This document shows positions 21,296 through 33,097 of a DNA stretch of 64,000 nucleotides, in pieces. Numbering within the stretch: the stretch's first letter is position 1; each line of letters begins with the position of its first letter. Under the pieces are notes generated by a model. That model had not been told where the DNA came from. It made no database searches and saw nothing but the letters and a program-made list of their open reading frames with translations. The DNA lies in contig OZ005696.1 in NCBI GenBank assembly GCA_963930775.1, positions 3,472,001 through 3,536,000 on the forward strand, written 5' to 3'. Source of the stretch: Cliona cf. orientalis (taxonomy: Eukaryota > Porifera > Demospongiae > Clionaida > Clionaidae). The position numbers were made by a program, and so were the translations under genes.

Positions 21296-21841
21296 ACATT
21301 CCATTCTATAACCCAGTCTGGCAGACACAAAATAAGCTCCATACATGTCATGCTACCGATGGTTCCCACGGACTATTGGTACCAGAATAACCTGTCCTCC
21401 GCCTGGACCATCTGTGCCCGTCACAAGCAGTCCATCCCCCCACCCATACACACACACTAACATCTGATAGTGCAGCGGCATCTTTATAATATAATTTATG
21501 CACAATCCTTGCATGCATATGGACATTGATGTTCTCAACATTTAATATAGTGCATGGATAATTATTAATGCAGCACCATCTGTGATAGCTTCATCCCCAG
21601 ACTTTCTGGGGACGAGGTTACATCTGTGCCTGCCACAAGCAGCAAGCAGTCCCCCTGAACATTGAAGTCCACCCCCCCCCCCCAACAATCAGTGCATGGA
21701 TAATAATAATATTATTAATACTGCGATGTGATGTCCCATCCTGGCTTTATAGTGGTTTGATCAACAATCCTCGGCCGAAAAAACATCAGATTCTTATAAA
21801 AGTCAACTGAACTCAAAATAGCAGCTGAGACTGTACGGCTT

Positions 21842-22018
21842 CTAGGGCCATGAGAAGAGGGCCTCAATAGCCAGCCACATGTCCCTCCGTAGGTCATCTG
21901 ATCCCTTATCATCATCATAGTTCAACTGATCAATGTTCCAGAATGCCACACCAAGTACAAACTGGTCCCGGGCAAGCCGGTACTTCTCACTCAGGCTCAC
22001 AGGGTCATCATACCAAAC
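21842..22018 (-). CDS. CTBS: Second terminal exon of the chitobiase gene (alternative last exon or relic)
   Basis: An intact 177-base frame preceded by an AG|G acceptor encodes 58 residues starting VWYDDPVSLSEKYRLARDQ and containing GVAFWNIDQL, ending SWP and TAG at 21844-21842. It is plainly homologous to the last exon of the chitobiase gene at 26278-26469 (VWYDDPLSLQYKYGLARDQ, GVAFWNVDLL), with the same phase 0 start and the same residues of the last GH18 beta strand. No other GH18 exon lies between the two. It has no stop or frameshift despite clear divergence, which favours selection and therefore alternative splicing over a dead copy. Splicing from 26791 to 22018 would give a protein of about 369 residues. 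Confidence 0.75.
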   Translation of the reverse strand, partial: VWYDDPVSLSEKYRLARDQFVLGVAFWNIDQLNYDDDKGSDDLRRDMWLAIEALFSWP

Positions 22019-22593
22019 CTATACAATGAGCAGGGACAAGGATGTCACGATAATATTATATTAACTGTATATAAATACAATACATGGCATTGTATTTCAA
22101 ACCTAAGTACTGATGCACACACACTCTGTCATTACTACAATGTCATGCATTATATACGGTGAGCTATGGTTCTTCCATAAGCATAATAATATTATTATCC
22201 AGCTACTCCAATACTCACTGCTGATGGTATTTCATCTCTTTGGCATAATTATTGTAATTCAGTGCAGGTAACGTAAAAAACTAGAGCTCTATCACTACTG
22301 GATATAGTTTATTGGAAAATTATAATAATAGTGTTGAAAAAGTGTTAACATTGATGACATTGTATCTGAAAATTGTATTAAACACGGATGTTTTCCAACA
22401 TGCTATCCTGGGTTCATGTTGGAAATTTTGGAGAGTATGAGAATCATATAGGAAATAATTGATGTTCGTGTAGGAATATTTTGAGAGTGTGAGAATCGTA
22501 TAGGAAATAATTGATATTAGATTCAGCTACATCTGATTTGTATCAGAAATGTTATCAGTGTTGGAATTCGAAAGAGTGCGTGTTTTACCACGG

Positions 22594-22815
22594 TGTTGGA
22601 AAAGCAACCAAAATTTTTGAGTGTTGGAAAAATATCATTCCGAGTTCATATAGGAATTACCACGATGTTGGAAAAGCAACCAAAATTTTTGAGTGTTGGA
22701 AAAATATTATCATTCCGAGTTCATGTAGGAATTACCACAGTGTTGGAAAAACAACCAAAATTTTTGAGTGTTGGAAAAATATCATTCTGAGTTCATGTAG
22801 GAATTTTCTAGAGTG
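22594..22815. repeat. Minisatellite, ~72-75-bp unit, three copies
   Basis: Units start at 22594, 22666 and 22741 with TGTTGGAAAAGCAACCAAAA and continue TTTTTGAGTGTTGGAAAAAT. Each unit contains two GTGTTGGAAAA submotifs. Decayed flanking copies extend to about 22390 and 22850. The long frame across it follows the repeat and is unlikely to be a gene. Confidence 0.8.
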
Positions 22816-23668
22816 TGAGAATCGTATCTGAAATAGTTATTAAGTGTTGGAAACATTTAAATTCAATAATAATGTGTGAATTGTATTGCAAAATGGACCA
22901 TAGTGTTGAAAAGTAGTGCATGTGCAAGGCATGTGATCCAAGCTGAGTCAGCAATATTCAAAATCTACTGTGTCAAACTCGCCGGCCTCTCTATAAGGAA
23001 GGCCCTGAGCAGTGGAGATCTACACATTGAAAATGAGTACCTGAGGAAAGGAGGATCGGATTCGGGTTTGTCTGCAAGGGAGAGTTCAGGCAGGAGGTAA
23101 GCTACAAATCACGTATGCATGCAGCGGTGCCGGGATGCTTTATAAATACAGAGAAACTCGATGATTCTATTGTTAGATTTACACGGTCATGTTTGTCGTG
23201 AAGGATGTAGCCTCAAGGATAGGTAGCTATAGTCTAGCGAGCTAAACCCTCTCGCTCGCCACACTAAGAAGAGAGCGAGAGTTTAAGCCAAAATATACCC
23301 AAGCACCAACCGAGACTCTAAATACTATTCGTGAAGACGCCTCCATAAGTAGCTATAAGAGAGTTATTGGTGATCACTTTCTTTGTTCGGCTTGGTGGTC
23401 CCAGTAAGAACGTCGATGGCCATAGAGACTGCTGGGCTTTGGATCCTTTTAATACGCATACAGTTCGTGTTAGCTGAACTGCAATTGTCAAAGGTGTTGA
23501 TCATTAATTTTATTAAATATGCTACTGACTCACAGGTGGTACATATTGGACTATTAAAGTTTGTCTCAAAATAGATGTCAGTACACAACCAAGAAGACGG
23601 TGATGGAAGGAGTTTTGTAGAAGCTGGTTTGAGTAAATCCTGACACGTTAAGATCTTGGCTGCAGGAG

Positions 23669-23760
23669 ATGGCGAGCGACGCCGGTCCTTTGAGTTCAGA
23701 AGCAGTCGACCCATCACCAGAGGTGGAGGAATCAACCCTTTCCAACTCCACTAACTTGAA
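23669..23760 (+). CDS. Possible orphan first exon (weak)
   Basis: ATG at 23669 opens MASDAGPLSSEAVDPSPEVE then ESTLSNSTNL, ending at a GTTAGT donor at 23761. Intron-like signals follow (CCACAG|GTCGATCG with GTGAGT at 24313; AATG|GTAAGT at 24443; TTTGCAG at 24517), but no combination gives a continuous frame. Unrecognised; may be non-coding or chance. Confidence 0.2.
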
Positions 23761-24848
23761 GTTAGTTTGTGTATGTGTGCGTGTGTAAATGGACACGTGT
23801 GTATGTGGATGTGAATCATGCCCTTCGGGACAACCCTTGTGCGTGTCTGTACAAGTTTGCATTAATTATGAGTGAGTTTGTGTAGCTAAGTTTGCACATA
23901 TGGGGTAGTACTACAACTAAAATTAATGTTAATTTTAGTAGCGATTCCGGACGCCCGATTTTTCGGCTCGATAACGCAAAGTGGCGGCAATAGAAATTCA
24001 TACGGTTAAGGTGTCAATAGCTTCATCTCGATGAGGCCTATTCAGCACTGGGTGTTTCCTGTTGAAAGAACAAAGCTTGTTCGAGTTACGCACTAAAATA
24101 GATTTTTACATACAAATTTCCATAGAGCTAAAAATCAAAATCGCAAAGCGTGTGGTAAACCGATTAGCTTGATTCGAGGTTCATGCAGAAGAAAGGCCAT
24201 TCACTCAGCTAACTCGTAGTTTGTGTTTCCTGTTCATAGCTAATTCCATTGCCAAGTTATGGCTGTTTTTATTGCCACAGGTCGATCGTCCGGAAACGCT
24301 AATTTTAAGTGGGTGAGTGTACACATGTACTTGCAATTATTGATAGGTATATTTATAAAATTTCTATAGTGACACTGTGCACAAGGGAGTAGTCCTGGGA
24401 TCTACAATATTAATTTTATCAAGTCCCTGATGAAAATTAATGGTAAGTCGTACACTTTTAATATTATATGACATCACTAATAAAAAAGAATAATTATGTA
24501 TTCTAACCAATTTGCAGGTATGTATACAGAGTTATACATGTATATATTGAAGGGAAAGACTGGCCGTGAAGACCAGGAGCCGGAGGGCCAATCCCACCCA
24601 GGTGGATCGCCTCATTTACAACGAATAAGGTTAATAATTAACTTGATCGTGAATTGCTATAATAATATCCATAATATATGACATGTACATGTATATTAAA
24701 TTTTTATCTACCACAATGCTCAATAATTATTCTTTATTTAATCCTTATCACTTCATTCATTATAATATTATTATTCATGATTCTTTTCACTTCATCACTA
24801 TTATAATATGATCTATGTATATCCTTGTGATCATTAATGTTATATTAT

Positions 24849-25472
24849 TACCCCGCGCGCATGCGCGCTAGGGGTAAAGTAATCGGTTTTGTCGTTGTCG
24901 TCGTTGTTGTCGTTGTCGTCGTGAGCACAAAAATCGCCATATTTCGAGATGTAGGCATCTAAGCGACTCGTAAGCACAACGAATCAATCGAATTCGGCGA
25001 AAAAATAGCTTCAGTGTGTTTCAAATCAATGGACACGGTCCACAGGCGTCACAAATCGTGCCTTTTTTGTGGCTAACGTAGCCACGCCTATCGACAGTGC
25101 CTATTCAATGCATAATGCATGCCCATTGTGTTTTCTGCTCATGCGCACAACTAAGTAGCCAAGAATATGACTGGTAAAGATCGTCGAAATTAATAATGCT
25201 CTATAGTCCATATCCGCTGACGGAGCTGAAATCTGCAGGCCCTATGGCTATACTATTACAACAAAATATTGGAAGTATCAGTTCATATCTCCTAGTAGTC
25301 TAGATCTGGTGCAGAGAGAGTGCTTTTTATCACCGAGACCTCTGGTGGCTACATACAATTAAGCAGCACTTCCACTAATTTTCTAAAGTTCACAAACTTA
25401 TAGCCATGCATACAAAAGCAATTCTATAGATTGCACAATGTGCGCGCGGGGTATGTGCTCTACAGAGCTCTA
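24849..25472 (-). mobile_element. Family A repeat, copy 3
   Basis: Left end TACCCCGCGCGCATGCGCGC then TAGGGGTAAAGTAATCGGTT with a TCGTTGTCGTCGTTG tract; right end GCGCGCGGGGTATGTGCTCT then ACAGAGCTCTAG. Complete on both sides. Confidence 0.8.
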
Positions 25473-25785
25473 GTTTTTATTTAGTGATTATCATTCTATT
25501 TCCAATATTATTATAACACGTTTTTAACATATCTAAACCATGATTTCCAATCGAATTACAATAATTATATTTTCCAACAATACCCAAGAATAAATATAAA
25601 ACCAACAGGATAATTTCAATAGTATTATCGTACTTTTCCAGTGGTATCCCAATGGTTTCCCAAGAAAAATGCGCGCATAATTTCGCACACTTCTCCACTA
25701 CAATTCCCACTATTAGAATTACCCCTGATTTGTGGAAAATTCATATACTTTCAAAACACATTTCCTACAGCATTTTCCAGTAGTG

Positions 25786-26187
25786 TATAGAGCACATACC
25801 CCGCGCGCTCTGTAGCCACTGTAGCGTAGTATTGCAACGCTCTGAGCCATAGCTGTTTCATGACTTGACGACCCTTTCCAATACTGAGCTTGAGCATGCG
25901 CAGTCGCATCAGCTTGCTATTATGCTAAAAGAGTGGGAGTGGTCGATAAACCACAGGCATGCTGAACAGAAAATACACGATTTGTAGCACTACTAAGCCT
26001 TTTTGAGCAATTCGAAGCGCGTACAAACCAGTTTTGCACCAATATCTACCGATTGGTTGTGCTTACAGCACGCATAGATGCCTAGAACGCGAGATCTGGC
26101 GATTTTCGTGCCGACAACGACAACGACAACGACGACAACAGACAGACAAACCGATTGCTTTACCCCTTGCGCATGCGCGCGGGGTAA
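25786..26187 (+). mobile_element. Family A repeat, copy 4 (short subfamily)
   Basis: Starts ATAGAGCACATACCCCGCGC then GCTCTGTAGCCACTGTAGCG and ends ACCGATTGCTTTACCCCTTG then CGCATGCGCGCGGGGTAA. Its interior matches 36249-36633 much better than 11123-11712, so these two form a subfamily. Confidence 0.8.
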
Positions 26188-26277
26188 AAATCATAGTACT
26201 ATTGTGTATAATTATTATTATTATTATAATAATATTATTATGCATGTGCACAGGTAAGGTTGCTGGCTACACTATTA

Positions 26278-29200
26278 TTATCGTAGGTCACGACATCCGT
26301 ACATACAAAATGTTTCAACAGCGTCCCACATTAGTTTTCGCATTGCATTGGCACTGGTTGAATTGGTAAAATCCAGTAAATCAACATTCCAGAAAGCCAC
26401 ACCCATAAGATCTTGGTCCCTGGCTAGTCCGTACTTGTACTGGAGGCTGAGGGGATCATCATACCACACCTAAGGCATGCAAATTATTACCATGTCAACC
26501 AGCCATGCACATAAAAGTACGTTGCTTCATCCTATACATGCATTTAGCTATAGTATAATGATTAGCCAAACTGACAGTCGTCTACACTCAATCTGAGTAA
26601 CTGTTCTACTACACATACAAATATGGGTAAGGGGTCGTTAACCATCAGTAAGGCCCCATCTCGTTTCTCCAGACGACCTTTACCTATCAGCGTGTGGTGG
26701 TAGGTAAAGGTCGTCAGAAGACAACTTGACAAGAACCATAATACACATGCACCTGTGTACACTTCTTGTGCTTAGTAACCCAAGACTGACCTGGTAATTC
26801 TTTCCATCCTGGCCCTGATAGTCAAAGTAAGGCGAGAGCTGGAATGAGTCCCATCGAACAACTATGGACTTGTCCTCAATCATGCTCTGTATTTCACTGT
26901 AGGGAATCTGTTTGCCTGCACACAATCAATGTCACAATCACAGAAACGTTCACGTCCATTGGTATACACAGGAATTCAAGCAAAGTAGAAACATCAACAA
27001 TGCTCACATACATGTACACTGTATTCATGCATGTACATTGTACATCACGGATTCTCCACACACTAGCCAAATTAGCCATTTGTTACTGTATCCTTCACTT
27101 TAGCTACTGGTCCTGGATTGAGTAGCCAATCTTTGCCATACTTTCCTATACAACCTGCTTTTAAAGTCACCACTAGTCAGCAATATCTTGGGAAATGGCT
27201 ACATGAATTGGTAAGCTTTGGGAACCCCTGGTACTTGTCATAATATTCTAATAATATTATGCATGTACAGTGGAATCCCTCTATAAGGACACCCTTAGCT
27301 GAAACGAGGACATCTCCTTTAATTAGGACACCATGCATGGTCCTAGCTAGCTACATAAAACAGTATATTGCCCCTGACATGAGGACACCTCCTTTAATCA
27401 AGACACTTTAAACTGTTCCAAGGGTGTCCCGGAATAAAGGAGTTACACTGTACACTGTTCCATATCCACTGTACTATGCATAATGATAATGGATGGCTTA
27501 CACACGGCCTAGCCCCACAGAGAAACACACCTACATGCATGTACATGTGCATGTATGTATTATGAGTACCACGACCATCTAGACAAGGTTAGGTTAGTTC
27601 TCCGCAGTTTGTTTAGCAAGAGTGGTAGTAGTTCAAAGACTAAGACAAACTATTATTAATGCTTGCAAATAAAAAAAATCAGGAAATAAGGTAAATGAAC
27701 CAGTTATGAAACAGTTCCAGTTATGAAACAGTGAGTTATAAACTGACTTTTAGGTGAAACTAGATCTAATTAGCACTTTGTTTCATAACTGGTACATGTT
27801 TCATAACTGGTTCACTTCCCTTACATGTACCGTACCCTCGCGAAAGAGGGCCCATGGGCGGTGCACCTAACATTGGGCCAAGATTGGGGGGTGGGCTGAT
27901 ATTCGAGGTATCAATATCGCATTTATGCGCGAAAGAGCGCCCAGGTAAGTTACTTCATAATTCGAATAGCAGCAGCGGCTACTATTGATTTCAGCCTTAT
28001 TCAAGCACGGTTACCAATCGAGAGCGAGGGCGGCTGGCTATTGGGCCGATACTTCACCGTATGTCGTCGACAGCAGCCGTATTAAATGGGCGTGGTTTCA
28101 ATCGCTAGCTGTGCACGATCATTCATTTCACAGCATAAAGCTATTGCTAGGCTTAGTTTTACGGCTGTTTAGGTTATTTATCGATCTTATTTGAAATTCA
28201 GTCCTTGTAAACCAGCCTTTTGAGCTGCGTTTTCAAGGGCAGATACACATGGGCGCATATTCGAGTAAACATTAGACCTTAGCAGGAAATTGAGCCCAAA
28301 GTGGGGGGTGGGCTGATATTCCGTAGTGGGCCCTCTTTCGCGAGGGTACGGTATATACAGAAGCACCACGCTATCGCACAATATTAGTCAACAATGCACG
28401 TTCAGTACCCCAGTTAGTGATTGGCCTGAAAGGGTATGCCATAAGTGATGTAGTGTCTAATAGCACTTTATGGAGAAAACTGTATTGTAGGGATCAAGCA
28501 ATAGAGAAATTTCAAGTATCACTGCAATATCCTAACCACATTATAATTAATCTATGTACACTACGAGGGCTTCCTAGTGAATTCTCATTATTGTCATCAA
28601 TCTTATGCTCCACTTTTCCCAATACCCTAGTTCTTAGTAAAGGTACATATACATACAGTTGATATTTACAAACTGAAAGTGCTCCATGGTTTACACAACA
28701 GATGCTATCTACAGTGTAAACAATAGCAGTACCATTAGCAATCTTAACGTTACAGGATACAGTGAGCGATTATTGATCTCTACATAAAACTTTGGACACA
28801 AGTAAGTATACTATTTTTGGGACGTTATCACAGAAGAAGCATCCAAACTACTGTACATGTACATCAAAGAATAAATTGATTGGGAAACACTTGCTGTATA
28901 TATAGTTTTCTTGTCAGGTACAATTAACAAAATAATTTATGACATAGATAAACACATACATGTACATGTACACTGTAGTTTTCCGATCTTTTTGAAGACT
29001 ACACATGTATTGCTGTCAGTTGAATTGCCAACCATAATATTATGGAGCAGATTACTGGGTAAAGAGTAGGGGTTGGGCTTTGGATTAGCTAGAACATATA
29101 CATTTAGTATTATTTTTGGGGAAATGTTGTACATGTACTACGTACATGTAACTACGTATCTACATGTAGATCGTGATACATCATTTTTTATGATACTCTA

Positions 29201-32200
29201 ACCAGATATTTACATGTATGTCTGTTTGGAGTATCATGATCTAGAACATATCAGATTCCCAACCGAAAAATCATGCAATCACTGAATAACAAAGATGATA
29301 CATATAATAGAGGCACAGATATGATGGCCAATCATTGTATACATGTAAATGTACTATACTCATTAATCTATACACTCACCTGCTGCATCACTACAGTCGG
29401 CTCCTCTGAACGGCACCTTCTCAATGGAGCAGACATGATCCTCAGAGAGAGAGAGGCAGGGGTAGTTATAGCCATACCAGGGCACCCCCAGAATCAGCTG
29501 GGTGGTATTGAGACCCAACGTCCTGTACTGGAGTATCCCCGTAGCCGTGGTATTGTAGCCAGAGTTGGCACCGGCCACACATGGCCCGTAGATCTGACTC
29601 CGCTCGTCATATGACATGACGACCAAGTAGTCTGTGACCAGTGCCAGCTCAGCGTATTGGTAGCACCGCCCATCGATGCAGTTGGGGCTCCAGGCAACGT
29701 CAAAAGATATCTGGAATTGTGTGTGTGTATGACATTGTGTATGCGTGTGAAATGGAAGGGGGATGGGTAAGGAATGTACACATGTACGACATCAATGTTC
29801 ATAAAGTCTCAAAGAAAGTTGATCTCACAATGTTATGCCAATAAAGTTTATTATGATGATAATTATACCTAACTACAATGCATTCATACATCAAGGCATA
29901 GAGTGGCACCACAACTTAGTGTTTCAAGGCAGCAGACAAGCTGGTACTACATGTACATGGTCCATAATATGACAAGCACACATCCATGTCGAGTAAAAGT
30001 GTCCATCATATACAGCCATGAAATTAGCAGGGTTTTCATTGAGGGGGGGGGGGGGGGGGATGTGGAGGGGCACTTGCCCAAATCAAACTGGTTAAAGATT
30101 ACAATATACATGTAAATAAATAAACACATTACATTTTTAGCAATACAGTATCAAAATTAATAATAGCACATGAGAATGCACCAGAAACAATCTCAAAGCA
30201 TCTAAAAAGCGAATTCTTCTGGAGGAGCATGCTCCTATATAGGCCTCATATACCCCCAGGGGTCCTGTGCTACCACATAATGACTCGTAAGAGCAAAAAA
30301 AAGAGCACACTGTAGGAACAGATTTCCCAGTTTATGTTGAAACAAAGGAATCATTACATGTGGAATCCTCTTCTATGGACAACATAGACACCTTTGAGTA
30401 TGATCACACTATGTATATAATACAAGCATGCATATGCACGTGACAGACACCACATATTATACCACAGCTGTTGTTATGGTTTACATGTACATGTAGTCTA
30501 TGCACTAGCCATAGCATGCGTTTTTCTACATGTACATCCACAGTAATAATTATGCTTTCATAGGCGTAGGAAGATACTGAAGGTTGGAGGGGCTGAATAT
30601 CCAATTGCGCGCGAAGCGCGCGCGAAAATTTTACGGTCATGCCCACTTCATGTTAAACCACGCCCATTTTTGCACGATCGAGGCTGCTATCACGAGTTTC
30701 TCGGTGAAAAAATTAACTGTAAGTCGAGTAGAATAGATTTGGTAGCTATTGAGGCATATTTACTCATAATCAGGCCTGGTAAATGTTTAAAAATCTTTAT
30801 TGTAACAATACTGGGCTGGAGAACAATGGGGGCTCTGCCCCCCTTCCTAAAATATTGGGGGGGCTACAGCCCCCTCAGCCCCCCCGGTTCCTACGCCTAT
30901 GGCTTTCAACATAGACAATGGCACACACTCTCTCTTCCTCTCTCAATCAAACACATGTACATTGTACACATACGCACATGCAAACACAACATACATGTAC
31001 CGTGTTTATGCTAATAGAACGCAAGCTAAAAAATAATTATGATTTTAAATTTCGCGCGATCTTCTGGTAACGGTCGTCACCCGCTCCGTTAAGATACACT
31101 ATGAAAAATCCTAAAATGCGAATTTTCTTGCGCTAATTCGATCATGTGTTTTATTAGCATAAACACGGTACATGTATACATGTCAACACACCTTATAGTT
31201 AGTATTCGCGTCCTTGAATGTCTTGTATGTCTGTGCGACTAGCTGAGTGAGCAGACTGGCCTGGTCAGTTCCATTCTCGACTGGGTCCTCAGTGTCAATG
31301 TTGATTCCATCAGCGAAGGCAGTCTGCACCTTCTTGAGCTGTTCCTGTATCCAGGGGTCCCACTTGGACTTGTCTGACAGATCCTTGACTGGGTAGATAG
31401 CAGACAATACAACACGAACCTGTAGAGCAAAAATGATAATTTCAATTCTGCTATTGGCACTAGACTAATTAATTTTTTATAGCCTCGTCCTAAAACTCAG
31501 TAACTTTATTTCAATGCATGGGTGTCTATGATGCTATAACGTAGATCAGGTCATTCAGATTGCCAATCAATATTCCAGCAATACCAACTGAGGGCTGATT
31601 AAATGCTGATAATGATCGAGGCTAAGTAAGTTGTCCACAAAGTTATGATTGTAAGTATACAGTCAATAATTATGACTGTAGTGTATCCATTCAAGATAAT
31701 ACAATTGAGCATTAAGAGAGCACTCAATCACTCTTTAGTGACTACCCTGATGCATAAAATTAATCAAAACACAGCAAGTTCCACACAACTGTGCAAATTA
31801 GATCATCAAAGCTAGCCTGTATTGCAACACAGATGTTGAGAAACCCTATCAGCAATCCAACCTAATATAGGGTTTCTATTGATTTTTGCAATATCAGCAG
31901 TGCAGGTAGACTAGTGCAACCTTCACAGAATGCAGACACACTTGGACTCTACTGCTACACTTTGACTGGAGTTACCCCGAGAGAGTGGGCGTGGCAAAGG
32001 AGCTCTGGCTTGAGGTCTGTGAACATGGCCAGTGTTGTTAGCCGAGTGTAGTTGTACATCGGCCAGTTGTCCTGATTAGTAGTAATTTCCATGAAGTAAA
32101 CGTGTGTGTGCATATTTATGTGTATGTGTATGTGTATGCATGTGTGCATGTGAGGAGGGGAAGTAAGATAGGCATATATTATCACACTAGTGATGTGCAC

Positions 32201-32373
32201 TCACTAGCTAACTCACTAACCTGATTGACCACAAATGCCAGGACCTCCTTGTATGGTTTGGTGGAGAGGGGTTGGCAGAGGGTGTGGTTCTTGCAGGGAC
32301 ATTCTGCCTGGCCCGCTGAAGGCCTCAGTACACTTGCAGCCACCGCCACAAACACCATCAACAAGCTCACCAT
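26278..32373 (-). CDS. CTBS: Di-N-acetylchitobiase (glycoside hydrolase family 18)
   Basis: Exons in transcript order: 32373-32221, 32071-31976, 31419-31192, 29710-29380, 26915-26791, 26469-26278; 374 residues, close to the human enzyme. Residues 1-23 form a signal peptide, followed by ECPCKNHTLCQPL, typical of the chitobiase N terminus. The GH18 catalytic motif DGINIDTED lies in exon 3 with Glu127 as the proton donor. Further matches are FDVAWSP, VMSYDE, GVPWYGYNYPC, SEDHVC and PFRGADCSDAAG. In the family this lysosomal enzyme trims the reducing-end GlcNAc of the chitobiose core during glycoprotein breakdown. The start Met at 32373 is preferred over 32421 because it begins a clean signal peptide. 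The gene is divergent from the first tetraspanin (245 bases between start codons). A second intact last exon lies at 21842-22018. Confidence 0.92.
27266..27452. mobile_element. Pogo-like MITE
   Basis: Left end TACAGTGGAATCCCTCTATA then AGGACAC; right end GTGTCCCGGAATAAAGGAGT then TACACTGTA. The CAGTGGAA(C/T)CCCTCT type of terminus and TA target site fit pogo/Tigger-like elements. In chitobiase intron 4. Confidence 0.75.
27828..28353. mobile_element. MITE with TACCGTACCCTCGCG ends, copy 1
   Basis: Left end TACCGTACCCTCGCGAAAGA then GGGCCCATGG; right end GGGCCCTCTTTCGCGAGGGT then ACGGTA. A near-identical element is at 39569-40091. It lies in chitobiase intron 4. Confidence 0.9.
30559..30901. 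mobile_element. MITE with CATAGGCGTAGGAAG ends
   Basis: Left end CATAGGCGTAGGAAG; right end GGTTCCTACGCCTATG. It contains GCGCGCGAAGCGCGCGCGAA then AATTTTACGGTCATGCCCAC, the same inner block as the element at 18600-18934. In chitobiase intron 3. Confidence 0.85.
30997..31171. mobile_element. Short MITE with GTACCGTGTTTATGC ends
   Basis: Left end GTACCGTGTTTATGCTAATA; right end TTTTATTAGCATAAACACGG then TAC. It ends about 20 bases from the donor of chitobiase exon 3. Confidence 0.85.
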
Positions 32374-32618
32374 TTTCCCAGAGATGATAATTATTATCAA
32401 TGACGTCAAAGTTCGTGTCATATGACCTCTTACGCATGCGCACTAGTATTATCGGTCGGCGCGCGCCGGCCGCATGCGCTATGCATACAATTGCAATCAT
32501 ACAATAACAATGCATGCGTGAGTGGCTTTCTTTCAAGTAGTAGTACTGTTGCTATAATTCAGTGGATTTCCTTTCATATCGAGCGAAATCTGTAGAGAGA
32601 GATAGAGAGGACGCAAAG
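32374..32618. promoter_or_regulatory. Divergent promoter between chitobiase and tetraspanin 1
   Basis: Only 245 bases separate the two start codons, so both promoters must lie here or overlap the 5' ends. The centre has the CpG-dense palindromic run GGTCGGCGCGCGCCGGCCGC and two TGCGC-rich motifs (GCATGCGCACTAG, GCATGCGCTATGC). No TATA box is evident. Regulatory role inferred from geometry. Confidence 0.6.
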
Positions 32619-33022
32619 ATGGCTTTCAGTTGTATGGAATGTATGAGGCGGTTCAGCCAGATCGTACTCATCATTATCAACATCATCGTAGTGGTGAGTT
32701 CATGAAAGTCAATTGTGAAGCGCTCTGAGCCTCTCGCTCGTGGTGTGTATATTAAACTATTTTACCAGCTTTTATACAAAGGTTGGATTGGCGATAGCTG
32801 CGTAGGTTGTGTTGTATATCAAGGCTGGCTCACTCCCGTACGTTGTTTACCGTACGAGCAAAGCTAGTGCAGGCTCGAGTTGTAAATTGAAACCCAGCTT
32901 TGGAGATTGTGCACAAAATGCCTCCCAATACCTATGCTGTAGTGTTTAATATACAGAGGGATAGATGGAGCAACTACTCGTGCTCTTTGATGCTGTAGAA
33001 TTGAAGGAGTGTTTGCGTGCAT

Positions 33023-33097
<75 letters not shown>

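Noticed and set aside
22511-22831. 106-residue frame with repeated KIFECWKN motifs
   Set aside because: The protein repeat simply follows the 72-75-base minisatellite, and the other frames stay open in the same way.
22876-23100. Frame with GDLHIENEYLRKGGSDSGLS ending at a GTAAGC donor
   Set aside because: It looks mildly coding-like, but I could not place an acceptor or neighbouring exons, so I do not list it as a gene.
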